DNA from: DAHUXD01 sp963736455
GTDB lineage: Bacteria > Acidobacteriota > Thermoanaerobaculia > UBA5066 > Gp7-AA6
Assembly: GCA_963736455.1 (NCBI GenBank)
Contig: CAVTON010000001.1
Coordinates: 930,001 to 994,000, forward strand
Reading direction: 5' to 3'
Length of the DNA: 64,000 nucleotides
Numbering within the stretch: the first letter of the stretch is position 1; the number at the start of each line of letters is the position of its first letter. A program made the position numbers and the translations under genes. Below the pieces are notes generated by a model. It was not told where the DNA came from and did no database searches. It saw only the letters and a list, made by a program, of their open reading frames with translations. Below are positions 25,194 to 34,602 of this stretch, piece by piece.

Positions 25194-26550
25194 GGCGCGT
25201 CAGGACGACCGGCAGAGTGCGCAGAAGGATGGCCAGGTCGAGAAAAAATGACCAGTTGTTCAAGTAAGCGAGATCGTAGCGCAACTTGATGTCCGGCTCG
25301 CTCGAGTACTCACCCGAGATCTGCGCGAGGCCGGTCAGGCCCGGTCGCGCCGCGTTTCTCAGCCCGTAGCCGGGCACCGTCTTGGCGAAACGTTCGGCGA
25401 ACTCGGGGCGCTCGGGCCGCGGCCCGACCAGGCTCATGTCGCCGGCGACGACGTTCCAGAGCTGCGGGATCTCGTCGATGCGCGCGCCCCGCAGAGCCCG
25501 GCCGATCGCCGTCACGCGCGGATCGTCGGGGGTCGCGAGCACGGCGCCCGTCTCGACCTCGGCGCCTTCCCGCATCGTGCGCAGCTTCCAGAGCTCGAAG
25601 AGCCGCCCGTCTCTTCCGACCCGCGTCTGCCGGTAGAACACGCCGCCCGGCGACGTCACGCCGACGAGCGCCGCGGCGAGCAGCATCCCCGGAGCGAGCA
25701 GCACCAGCGCCGCCGCGGCCACGACGGTGTCGAAGCCGCGCTTGAAGAAGGCGCCGGCGCCGTCGAGCGGGCGCACGCGCGCCTCGAGCAGAGGCAGATC
25801 GCCTACGATCCGGAAGCGCAGCCGGCCGATCATCGTCTCGAACGGAGACGGCCAGACGAGCAGGTCCGCCCGCCAACCGGGAGGCACGCGCTCGGCGATC
25901 TCGTCACGCCACCACGACGCCTCGGGCGTCAGGATGACCTCGTCGATGGCGCGGACCTCGACGATCTCGATCAGATCCTCGACGGCGCCGAGTACCGGAA
26001 GCTCCGCGGTGCCGCCGTCTCCCGCTCCCACGATCCCGAGCACGTCCACGCCCGTCCACGCATGGCGCCGGATCGTGTCGGCAATCAGCGTCGCCGCCGG
26101 ACCGCCGCCCACGATGACCGCGCGGCGCCGGGGCTGCGGAAACACGCGATCGAGCGCGACCCGCCAGGCGGCGAGCGTCACGCCGTTCAGGAGGATGTAG
26201 ACGACGAGGACGGACCGGGCGAACGAGTAGGGCTGCGCCAGAAAGTAGATCGAGGCGAGCGTCGCGAGCTCGAGGAAGAGCGCCGGTAGCAGCAACCGCC
26301 CGAGCGGCTCGCGGAACCGCTCGTGGTCCCGGTACAGGCCGAAGAACGAGAGACCGGCGACCTGGACGACCGCCACGATCGCGATGTTTCCGAGGGTGAA
26401 CAGGACGGCGCCGGCCGGGAGGAGCCGTTCGGTGCCCGGGATCGCCACGTGCGTCCGGAGGAAGAAGGCCGCATCGAGCATTCCGACCGCGATCGCGACG
26501 TCGCCGGCGAGCGCGACGGGTCGGAAGAGCGAAACGCGGCGGCCCGGCAT
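25183..26550 (-). CDS. Polyprenyl glycosylphosphotransferase (EPS initiating enzyme)
   Basis: A 455-residue protein of the WbaP/ExoY type. The N-terminal part has four to five transmembrane helices and a CoA-binding-like region (VIVGGGPAATLIAD). The C-terminal catalytic domain begins with KRGFDTVVAAAALVLLAPGM and has YRQTRVGRDGRLFELWKLRTM and DEIPQLWNVVAGDMSLVGPRPE (given in pieces), all typical of the bacterial sugar transferase family. It transfers the first sugar phosphate to undecaprenyl phosphate. The ATG at 26550 shares one base with the TGA of the next upstream gene (TGATG). Confidence 0.9.
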   Translation of the reverse strand: MPGRRVSLFRPVALAGDVAIAVGMLDAAFFLRTHVAIPGTERLLPAGAVLFTLGNIAIVAVVQVAGLSFFGLYRDHERFREPLGRLLLPALFLELATLASIYFLAQPYSFARSVLVVYILLNGVTLAAWRVALDRVFPQPRRRAVIVGGGPAATLIADTIRRHAWTGVDVLGIVGAGDGGTAELPVLGAVEDLIEIVEVRAIDEVILTPEASWWRDEIAERVPPGWRADLLVWPSPFETMIGRLRFRIVGDLPLLEARVRPLDGAGAFFKRGFDTVVAAAALVLLAPGMLLAAALVGVTSPGGVFYRQTRVGRDGRLFELWKLRTMREGAEVETGAVLATPDDPRVTAIGRALRGARIDEIPQLWNVVAGDMSLVGPRPERPEFAERFAKTVPGYGLRNAARPGLTGLAQISGEYSSEPDIKLRYDLAYLNNWSFFLDLAILLRTLPVVLTRRGI

Positions 26551-27710
26551 CAGGATCGCGCCGTCCGTCTCCAGACGGGACGCGCGTAGCCGGCGAGACC
26601 CGCCGAGACGCCGAGGGCGAGCGCGACGTTCAACACGGCGAAATAATAGAGCGTTCCGAGCGCCCCACGGACTCCCGGCCTCCACCGCGAGGACGCCAGT
26701 CCAAACGCCGCCAGGCCGAGCGCCAGGGCAGCGGCCGCGCGCAGATCCGGCGCGAAGAGCGCCGCGACGGCCGCCGCGAGCGCCGCCGCCGGAGCGAGCC
26801 ACCGCGCCGCCTTTCGCGAAAGGAATGCGAGGGTCAGCATCGGATGCCTCGGCGCGGCATAGAGCCAGAGCTCGCGGCGCAGGACCTGCCCTCCCCCGAT
26901 GCCGATGCGGAAGCGGCGCGCCACCTCGGAGGCGACGTCGCGGGCCGCGTCCTCCCGCGCGACTGCGTCGGCGGCGAACGCCACCCGCCGGCCCGGCCGC
27001 GCGGCGCGCGCCGCGATCAGGAAGTCGTCCATCGACGTCGTGTCTTCGGGCAGCCGCGAGACGAGCTCCCGGCGGGCCGCGTAGATTCCGCCGTTGGCGC
27101 CGAGGCAGACCCCGAGCGCGCCCTCGGCCTGCTTCAGCCGCGTCTCGCGGTCCCAGTAGACGGACTCGGGTGTCTCCCGCGCGCCCGGAGCCCTCTCGAA
27201 GACGAGGCGGCCGCACACGGCCGCAACCGACGCATCGGCAAACGCGCGCGACAGCGCCGCGACCGCCCCGGGCTCGAAGCGCGTGTTCGCGTCGGTGAAG
27301 ACCAGGAGCGCCGCCGAAGACATCGGCACGAGATCGTTCAGCACCGAGGCCTTGCCGCGGCGCGCGGGGAACTCGACGACCCGGACGCGGCCGCCGCCCG
27401 CGGCGCGCGCCGCCGCCGCGGTGCCGTCCCGGCAGCCGTCGCAGCCGAGCAGGATGCCGGGGCTTCGTCCCCCTCCGGTTTCCTGCGCGAGAAGATTCGC
27501 GATTCGCGCGCCGATCACCGCCTCCTCGTCCGCGGCCGAGATGAGCACGTCGACCGTCGGGAACTCCGCCGCCTCCGGCGAAGGCGGCGCCGTCCCGGTT
27601 TCGCCGGCGAACCGATGCGCGATCCGCCGGACGAGCCACGGATAGACGCCGTAGGACCAGGCGAAGAGGACCGCCGAAGCCGCGGCGAGGACGAGGGCCG
27701 CCGTCCTCAT
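26550..27710 (-). CDS. Membrane-bound family 2 glycosyltransferase
   Basis: A 386-residue protein with an N-terminal membrane helix, a GT2 domain (VDVLISAADEEAVIGARI, then GCDGCRDGT, DANTRFEPGA and a QxxRW-like EVARRFRIGIGGGQVL) and three or four C-terminal helices. The arrangement resembles cellulose-synthase-like or hyaluronan-type transferases that move sugars across the membrane while building a chain. The conserved acidic residues are present. It is the middle of a minus-strand operon of glycosyltransferases that overlap by 1-4 bases. Confidence 0.85.
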   Translation of the reverse strand: MRTAALVLAAASAVLFAWSYGVYPWLVRRIAHRFAGETGTAPPSPEAAEFPTVDVLISAADEEAVIGARIANLLAQETGGGRSPGILLGCDGCRDGTAAAARAAGGGRVRVVEFPARRGKASVLNDLVPMSSAALLVFTDANTRFEPGAVAALSRAFADASVAAVCGRLVFERAPGARETPESVYWDRETRLKQAEGALGVCLGANGGIYAARRELVSRLPEDTTSMDDFLIAARAARPGRRVAFAADAVAREDAARDVASEVARRFRIGIGGGQVLRRELWLYAAPRHPMLTLAFLSRKAARWLAPAAALAAAVAALFAPDLRAAAALALGLAAFGLASSRWRPGVRGALGTLYYFAVLNVALALGVSAGLAGYARPVWRRTARS

Positions 27711-28900
27711 GTCCGCGCGCCTCCGCGCCGGGACAGGGCTTCCGCGAAGGCCTCGCCGATCCGTCTCCAGTCGTAGAGCGCCTCGACGCGCGCTCGCGCC
27801 GCAGCCGCCTGGCGCCTCGCCGCGAGCGGGTCCGCGAGCAGATTCGCCACGGCCTCGGCGAAGGGGGCGGGTTCGTCGGCGACGCGGATCTCCGCCCCTT
27901 CCGTGAAGTCGAGGCCCTCCGCGCCGACGGACGTCGAAACGACGGGCACGCCGCACGCCGCCGCCTCGAGGATTTTCAGGCGCGTGCCGCCTCCAGCCCG
28001 AAGCGGCACGACGGCCACCGCCGCCGCATTCCAGTGCGGGCGCGTGTCGCCGCTCTCCCCGGCGAACCGGAACGCGGCCCCGGCGAGCCGCCGGAGCGAT
28101 TCCGGCGCCTCCCGCCCGACGATCTCGACCGACGCCGAGGGCCGGCGCGCGCGGACGATCGGCCATATGCGCTCGGCGAACCAGCGCACGGCTTCGGCGT
28201 TCGGTGGCCACGAGAGATCTCCGACGAACAGGATCCGCTCCCCGGCCGGCGGCGCTTCGCGAAACTCGTAGCGCGCGAGATCCACGCCGTTCGGAACCAC
28301 GACCGGCTCGCAGGAGAGGCCGAATTGCGCGAGCGCCGCCCGATCGCGGTTCGAGACGCATGAGATCCCGGCGGCCCGTCGCGCCAGGGCCTGCTCGAAT
28401 CGGCGGATCCGCGAGACCTGCGTCCGCACGAAGAGACGCCGGGGAAGCGAGAGGCCGCCCTCCGCCATGCGCCGCCAGATGTCGGAATCGAGGTTGTGAA
28501 AGTCGATCCAGACCGAAGCGCCCGGAGCAAACGCCGACGGAGCGACGTGGTACGAGTGCGCGACGATCCAGACGGGGCGGCGCGCGGCGCAGGCCTGCGC
28601 CACCCGTTCGGTCAGCGCCCTCGAGCGATACAACAGGTCCGAGTAGGGCTCCCGGGACGCGAGGCTGCGGATCGCCGCCGAAAGCCTCCGCGGCCCGCGG
28701 CGTTCCTGCGGCACCGTTTCCAGCCGAACGCCCGGCGGGGCCTCGCCTCCTCCGTAGGAGCGGACGGGATCGAGCAGGGAGAAGGCCCTGACGTCGAAGC
28801 GTTCGGCGAGGGAAGCGAGCAGATGGTAGTTGCGGATCGCGAGGCCGTCTCGCGTCGGATGGGGCGGCCGAGGCAGGATGCCGTAGACGACGGGCTTCAT
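27707..28900 (-). CDS. Family 4 glycosyltransferase
   Basis: A 397-residue GT-B enzyme. The N-terminal half reads VVYGILPRPPHPTRDGLAIRNYHLL and the C-terminal half carries the donor site VVPNGVDLARYEF, ILFVGDLSWPPNAEAV, VPLRAGGGTRLKILEAAACGVPVV (given in pieces) with the conserved E-x7-E-like motif. It probably adds a sugar to the lipid-linked EPS precursor. The ATG overlaps the next gene's stop by 4 bases (ATGA). Confidence 0.87.
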   Translation of the reverse strand: MKPVVYGILPRPPHPTRDGLAIRNYHLLASLAERFDVRAFSLLDPVRSYGGGEAPPGVRLETVPQERRGPRRLSAAIRSLASREPYSDLLYRSRALTERVAQACAARRPVWIVAHSYHVAPSAFAPGASVWIDFHNLDSDIWRRMAEGGLSLPRRLFVRTQVSRIRRFEQALARRAAGISCVSNRDRAALAQFGLSCEPVVVPNGVDLARYEFREAPPAGERILFVGDLSWPPNAEAVRWFAERIWPIVRARRPSASVEIVGREAPESLRRLAGAAFRFAGESGDTRPHWNAAAVAVVPLRAGGGTRLKILEAAACGVPVVSTSVGAEGLDFTEGAEIRVADEPAPFAEAVANLLADPLAARRQAAAARARVEALYDWRRIGEAFAEALSRRGGART

Positions 28901-29832
28901 CGAATCGCGGCCGGGGACGCCGCCGACCGGCGGCGGAGGGCCGACCGATAGCGCGCGCGCCTCCTTCGGCCGGCCTCTCCCGGCGTGAGAACCGCGGCCG
29001 CCCAGCGCAGGGCGGCGCCCCCATCGAGCGCCGCCGCCGCGAGACGCGCGGCGGAGCGCCCGTGATGCTTGGCGCAGTAGCGTACGAGCGAAGCGTGAAG
29101 CTGGCCGAAGAGCGCATCGCCGCCGGATCGCCCGCCCTCGTGGATCACCTCGGCCGACGGTTCGTAGAGAAGCTTCCACTTCCGCCCGGCCCAGCGCGCC
29201 ATCAGGTCGGTCTCCTCGGCGTAGAGAAAGAAGGCCTCGTCGAAGCCTCCGGCGTCCTCGTACGCCTCGCGCCGCACCAGGAGCGCGGCGCCCATCAGGG
29301 CCTCGGCCAGCCGCGGCCGCGAGTGGTCCTGGCGCGTCGCCGTGTGGCCTTCGAGCGGAGGCCGGCCGCCCGAGAGATACGCCAGCCCGGTGCTCTCGCA
29401 GAAGATCCGCCACGGCGTCGGCAGGCGCCGCACCGACGGCTGGAGCGACCCGTCGGAGTTCAACAGCTTCGGTCCGGCCGCCGCGGCGCCCCGCTGGGAG
29501 TCGAGCGCCTCCTCGAGCGCCGCGACCGCACCCGGCTTCACGACCGCGTCGGAATTCAGGAACAGGAGAAACGGTCGGGCGGTCTCGCGTGCGCCCCGGT
29601 TGCACGCCGCGCCGAAACCGCGGTTCGAGGGCTCGGCCAGGACGCGGGCCGACGGCACGGCCCCGGCGAGCAGGCGCGCGATGCCGTCGTGCGACGCGTT
29701 GTCGACCACGATGACCTCGGCGCCCGGGGCGGTCGCCGCCACGGCGCGCGCGGACCTCAGTGTCTCGGCCGGGGTCCGATAGTGGACGATCACGGCCGAA
29801 ACCCGCTCCCCCGCGGCCGCCCCGGTGCTCAT
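28897..29832 (-). CDS. Family 2 glycosyltransferase, rhamnosyltransferase-like
   Basis: A 311-residue GT2 enzyme, with VSAVIVHYRTPAETLRSA, VVDNASHDG, NRGFGAACNRG and the aspartate motif FLNSDAVVKPG, then GAALLVRREAYEDAGGFDE and a C-terminal helix. This is the WcaA/RfbN-like group often acting as rhamnosyl- or galactosyltransferases. Its start ATG overlaps the stop of the DUF4143 ATPase gene (ATGA), so the transferases and the ATPase form one transcription unit. Confidence 0.87.
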   Translation of the reverse strand: MSTGAAAGERVSAVIVHYRTPAETLRSARAVAATAPGAEVIVVDNASHDGIARLLAGAVPSARVLAEPSNRGFGAACNRGARETARPFLLFLNSDAVVKPGAVAALEEALDSQRGAAAAGPKLLNSDGSLQPSVRRLPTPWRIFCESTGLAYLSGGRPPLEGHTATRQDHSRPRLAEALMGAALLVRREAYEDAGGFDEAFFLYAEETDLMARWAGRKWKLLYEPSAEVIHEGGRSGGDALFGQLHASLVRYCAKHHGRSAARLAAAALDGGAALRWAAAVLTPGEAGRRRRARYRSALRRRSAASPAAIR

Positions 29833-30986
29833 TCCCCCCAAAGCTCTCCGCTCCAGAGCCGGTCGAGGAACACGCGCCACGGCAGGATCTCGATTCCATC
29901 CTCGGTGACGCGCGGGCTCGGCTCGAGGCAGGCGACGACCCGGCGCCTCACCGACGGCTGGTCGACGGCGAGCTGGCGCAGTCCTTTCAGGTGGTCGGAC
30001 GTGATTCGCGCGAATCCCTTGGCTTCGACGGCGCAGCGCAGGTCTCCCAGGACGAAATCCACCTCGATCCCGCTCGCCAGGCGCCAGTACGCGAGGTCGA
30101 GGTAGCGCTCCCGGTAGTGCGACGCCGCCGTCAGCTCGTGGAAGACCCAGTTCTCGAACGCCTTGCCGAAGAGCTCCGAGCCGGGCGCGAGCGCTCCCCG
30201 TCCCGCGAGGACGTTCACGATCCCGACGTCGGCGAAGAAGAACTTGGGAGCGCCGATCACCCGGCGCTTGGGCCGACGGGTGAACGCCGGCAGATACCGG
30301 CCGAGGCGCGTATCCACGAGGATCCGGTAGTAGTCGCGCGCGGTGGGAGCCGAGACGCCGCACTCGCGGCCCATGGTGGCGTAGTTGACGAGCTCGGCGT
30401 CGCTGAGCGCGGCCTGCGACAGGAAGGCGGAGAAGGCCGGAAGGCTTCGCGTCAGCCCCGGGGACAGCACTTCGTCCTTGATGTAGCTCTGGATGTAGCC
30501 GCGCAGGAGCCGAGCCGGAGAGTCGGCCGTGTAGTGCCGCGGCAGGTAGCCGTGATTCAGCATCCGGACCAGGTCGAACGGCCTTCCGATCTCGGCCGAG
30601 GTCAGCCCGAAGAGGTCGAACCGGGCGACCCGCCCGCCGTTGCCGCGCTCCGAAGCGGCAGACTGGAGGGCGCGCGAGCTCGAGCCCGACATGGCGAAGA
30701 CGCAGCCGTGGTCCTCGACCAGCCTCTGGACCTCCTCGTAGAGAGGAGGAATCTTCTGGATCTCGTCGATCACGACGACCGGCGACTGCGGGCCCTCCTC
30801 GATCTCCTCGCGCAGAAGAGTCGGCTTCTCGCCGTAGCGGACGAACTCCTCGGTGCGGCCGAGGTCGATCCGCCGCGCCTGGGGATAGAGCTCTCTCAGG
30901 AGCGTGCTCTTGCCCGTGTGCCGGGGCCCCAGGAGAAAGAAAGACTCGCGAGGGCGCTCCGGGAGGCGAACCAGGCGCCGAAACAT
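29829..30986 (-). CDS. DUF4143-type AAA ATPase (AAA_14)
   Basis: A 385-residue ATPase with Walker A LLGPRHTGKST, Walker B VVVIDEIQKIPP, and the sensor-like FAMSGSSSRAL. The DUF4143 C-terminal domain includes a region like the restriction-endonuclease fold, with YRERYLDLAYWRLASGIEVDFVLGDLRCAVEAKGF (given in pieces; the E-VD...E-K type residues are present). Such proteins are common in accessory DNA of prokaryotes and have no firm role. An upstream ATG at 31028 would add 14 residues; I chose 30986, as most homologues begin MFRRLI. It is the first gene of the EPS operon, an unusual place for this family. Confidence 0.83.
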   Translation of the reverse strand: MFRRLVRLPERPRESFFLLGPRHTGKSTLLRELYPQARRIDLGRTEEFVRYGEKPTLLREEIEEGPQSPVVVIDEIQKIPPLYEEVQRLVEDHGCVFAMSGSSSRALQSAASERGNGGRVARFDLFGLTSAEIGRPFDLVRMLNHGYLPRHYTADSPARLLRGYIQSYIKDEVLSPGLTRSLPAFSAFLSQAALSDAELVNYATMGRECGVSAPTARDYYRILVDTRLGRYLPAFTRRPKRRVIGAPKFFFADVGIVNVLAGRGALAPGSELFGKAFENWVFHELTAASHYRERYLDLAYWRLASGIEVDFVLGDLRCAVEAKGFARITSDHLKGLRQLAVDQPSVRRRVVACLEPSPRVTEDGIEILPWRVFLDRLWSGELWGE

Positions 30987-31075
30987 GACCTTCAGGATAT
31001 CATGATAATCGAAAACATACCCTTGCATTGTTGCCAAGAGACGTGTGCATCGTCCGCTCGGCTCGGCTTGCGGTG

Positions 31076-31081
31076 TATATA
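31076..31081 (+). promoter_or_regulatory. Putative -10 box of the zinc protease gene
   Basis: TATATA ends 8 bases before the ATG at 31090. No Shine-Dalgarno is visible. It lies in an AT-richer stretch (about 31000-31085) between two divergent genes. Confidence 0.4.
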
Positions 31082-31089
31082 GGGCGCCG

Positions 31090-31971
31090 ATGCGCTGGGA
31101 GGACGGGCGGGAGAGCGACCAGGTCGAGGACCGGCGCGGCTTCGGCGGCGGCCGCCTGGCGATCGGAGGATGTGGGACCCTCATCGTCGTCGGCATCATC
31201 TCGCTGCTGACGGGCGCCAATCCGCTGCGCGTCCTGCAGCTGATCAACGGCGCATCGGATTCGACCACGGTTTCGGCGCCTCCCCGCGGCGGCGCGCCGT
31301 CCTCACCGGATGGCGGCGCCGAGGACACCGAGAAGAAGTTCGTGTCGGTCATCCTCGCGAGCACCGAGGACACGTGGTCTTCGATCTTCTCTTCCTCCGG
31401 TCGGCACTACGAACTCCCGACGCTGGTCCTGTTCACCGACGCGACGCCGACCGCCTGCGGACAAGGCTCGACGGCCCAGGGGCCGTTCTACTGTCCGCTC
31501 GATCGAAAGGTGTACCTCGACCTCGGCTTCTTCGACGAGCTCTCGCGCCGCTTCGGCGCTCCCGGGGACTTCGCCCGCGCGTACGTGATCGCCCACGAGA
31601 TCGGCCATCACGTCCAGCAGGAGCTCGGAATCGCCGACAAGGTGGACGACCTGCGGCAGCGCGCCTCCCGCGACGAGGCGAATCAGCTCTCGGTGAGACT
31701 CGAGCTTCAGGCCGACTGCTTCGCCGGCGTCTGGGGAAACCGGGGCGCGCGCACCGGGCTGGTCGAGCCCGGCGACGCCGAAGCCGGCCTGCGCGCCGCG
31801 GCGGCCATCGGCGACGACCGGCTCCAGCGCATGGCGACCGGGCGAATCCAGCCCGAGTCGTTCACGCATGGAACATCGCAGCAGCGCGCCGAGTGGCTGA
31901 AGCGAGGGCTTCAGTCGGGAGATCCGGGGGCCTGCGACACCTTCGAGGGCGTGCTCGGAAACCGCGAATGA
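31090..31971 (+). CDS. YpfJ-like neutral zinc metallopeptidase
   Basis: A 293-residue membrane-anchored protein of the YpfJ family. It opens with MRWEDGRESDQVEDRRG, has a membrane segment (TLIVVGIISLLTGANPL, ~30-46) and a zinc site HEIGH at 169-173 with a second element LELQADCFAGVWG. These are the metal ligands of neutral zinc peptidases. The substrate is unknown. The family N-terminus and motif order match well. The gene is followed 22 bases later by a small secreted-protein gene. Confidence 0.9.
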   Translation: MRWEDGRESDQVEDRRGFGGGRLAIGGCGTLIVVGIISLLTGANPLRVLQLINGASDSTTVSAPPRGGAPSSPDGGAEDTEKKFVSVILASTEDTWSSIFSSSGRHYELPTLVLFTDATPTACGQGSTAQGPFYCPLDRKVYLDLGFFDELSRRFGAPGDFARAYVIAHEIGHHVQQELGIADKVDDLRQRASRDEANQLSVRLELQADCFAGVWGNRGARTGLVEPGDAEAGLRAAAAIGDDRLQRMATGRIQPESFTHGTSQQRAEWLKRGLQSGDPGACDTFEGVLGNRE

Positions 31972-31993
31972 GAAAGCCGGATCGGGACGCATC

Positions 31994-32383
31994 GTGAGCG
32001 TCCTTCGCCGGGCGTTCCTGTCCACCGCCCTCGGGGTTGCCTTCGCCGCCCTTGGGTGGGCGGAGCTGCCGGCGGTCGATCCCCACGATCCACCGGTGGA
32101 CGTCCATGGTCGGTGGACGATCTATTCGAAGAACATCGAGGACGCCGAAACCGTGGAGAAGTCGGTCCAGATCACGCAGAATCACCACCACATCTCCGGC
32201 TTCTTCCGCGGGCCCAACCAGGAAGGCAGGATTCGCGGCATCGTCAACGGCCGGCACATCGTCTTCGAGACGCAGACGAAGAACGTGCTGACGTTCCGAG
32301 GCGAGGTCGACGGCAACACGATCACCGGACTGTACGGCCTCCACGGCCGCCACGCCGACTTTCGCGCCGTGCGAAACCCTTAG
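31994..32383 (+). CDS. Small secreted protein, unknown
   Basis: A 129-residue protein with a signal peptide (LSTALGVAFAALGWAE, ~9-24) and a short beta-rich part containing QITQNHHHISGFFRGPNQEG and a repeated pattern of GRIRGIVNGRHIVFET and FRGEVDGNTITGLYGL. It looks like a small exported beta-sandwich, but I recognise no family. The start is GTG. It is probably co-transcribed with the zinc protease gene. About 95 bases of non-coding DNA follow, containing the groE terminator. Confidence 0.6.
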   Translation: MSVLRRAFLSTALGVAFAALGWAELPAVDPHDPPVDVHGRWTIYSKNIEDAETVEKSVQITQNHHHISGFFRGPNQEGRIRGIVNGRHIVFETQTKNVLTFRGEVDGNTITGLYGLHGRHADFRAVRNP

Positions 32384-32423
32384 AGCCGCCCCGGGCCGGA
32401 GCTCCGGGACCCGCCCCGCGGCG

Positions 32424-32452
32424 CAAAAAAAGCCCCGGCTCTCGCCGGGGCT
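32424..32452 (-). terminator. Rho-independent terminator of groESL
   Basis: On the minus strand, AGCCCCGGC-GAGA-GCCGGGGCT (bases 32452-32431) forms a 9-base-pair stem followed directly by a run of seven T. It lies 26 bases after the groEL stop. It is an excellent intrinsic terminator for the minus strand. It may also stop readthrough from the plus-strand gene, but no T-run follows on that side. Confidence 0.9.
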
Positions 32453-32477
32453 GAGAATTCTTCGATTCCGAATCGGA

Positions 32478-34121
<1,644 letters not shown>

Positions 34122-34133
34122 GGCGTGTGCTCC

Positions 34134-34427
34134 TTACTTCCCTTCCACGACGGCGAGCACTTCGTCTTCGCGGAGGATCAGGTGCTCTTCGTCGTCGATC
34201 TTGATTTCGGTTCCGGCGTACTTGCCGATGAGGATGCGGTCGCCCTTCTTGACGTCGAGGGGGAACTGCTTGCCATCCTCGTTCACCTTGCCCTTGCCGA
34301 CGGCGACGACCTCCGCCTCCATCGGCTTCTCCTTGGCGGTATCCGGGATGATGATCCCGCCCTTTTTCATTTCACCCGTCTCGAGACGCTTGACCAGGAT
34401 CCGATCGTAGAGTGGACGAACCTTCAT
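34134..34427 (-). CDS. groES: Co-chaperonin GroES
   Basis: A 97-residue protein of the standard length, beginning MKVRPLYDRILVKRLETGEMKKGG (given in pieces) with the mobile-loop residues around KGGIIIPDTAKEKP and the ending NEDGKQFPLDVKKGDRILIGKYAG. It caps GroEL in the folding cycle. A strong Shine-Dalgarno (GGAGG) precedes the ATG. It is the first gene of the operon and is likely repressed by HrcA at the CIRCE element 60-80 bases upstream. Confidence 0.97.
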   Translation of the reverse strand: MKVRPLYDRILVKRLETGEMKKGGIIIPDTAKEKPMEAEVVAVGKGKVNEDGKQFPLDVKKGDRILIGKYAGTEIKIDDEEHLILREDEVLAVVEGK

Positions 34428-34484
34428 GAACTCCTCCTTGAATGAGTTGCCTTCTTTTGACCCCGTTGCCGGGGGATCGCGATA

Positions 34485-34511
34485 TTAGCACTCGCATCGA
34501 ATGAGTGCCAG
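34485..34511. promoter_or_regulatory. CIRCE element (HrcA operator)
   Basis: TTAGCACTC-N9-GAGTGCCAG is the classic inverted repeat of heat-shock operons, matching the first arm fully and the second arm at 7 of 9 positions. It lies 58 bases upstream of groES. HrcA binds such sites and represses groESL at normal temperature. No hrcA gene is in the window. A weak TAATAT sits at its edge and may be the -10 box. Confidence 0.9.
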
Positions 34512-34590
34512 AGGCAATCGGCTACAGTCCGAAAATCCGAAATAACCCCATGAGGGCCAAATACTTGCGGAATTACGCTCGACGTCAAAA

Positions 34591-34596
34591 TAGACT
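34591..34596 (+). promoter_or_regulatory. Putative -10 box of the YfhO-like gene
   Basis: TAGACT ends 6 bases before the ATG at 34603, with no Shine-Dalgarno. Confidence 0.3.
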
Positions 34597-34602
34597 TCCG
34601 GA

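Noticed and set aside
29900..31373. Upstream extension of the DUF4143 ATPase gene to 31373
   Set aside because: The added sequence covers the zinc protease gene on the other strand and shows no family similarity.
34512..34602. Distal groES promoter TTGACG with a weak -10 on the minus strand
   Set aside because: A TTGACG is present in the minus-strand reading of about 34580-34590, but the 17-base-spaced AGTATT is a poor -10 box and it is far from CIRCE, so I did not call it.
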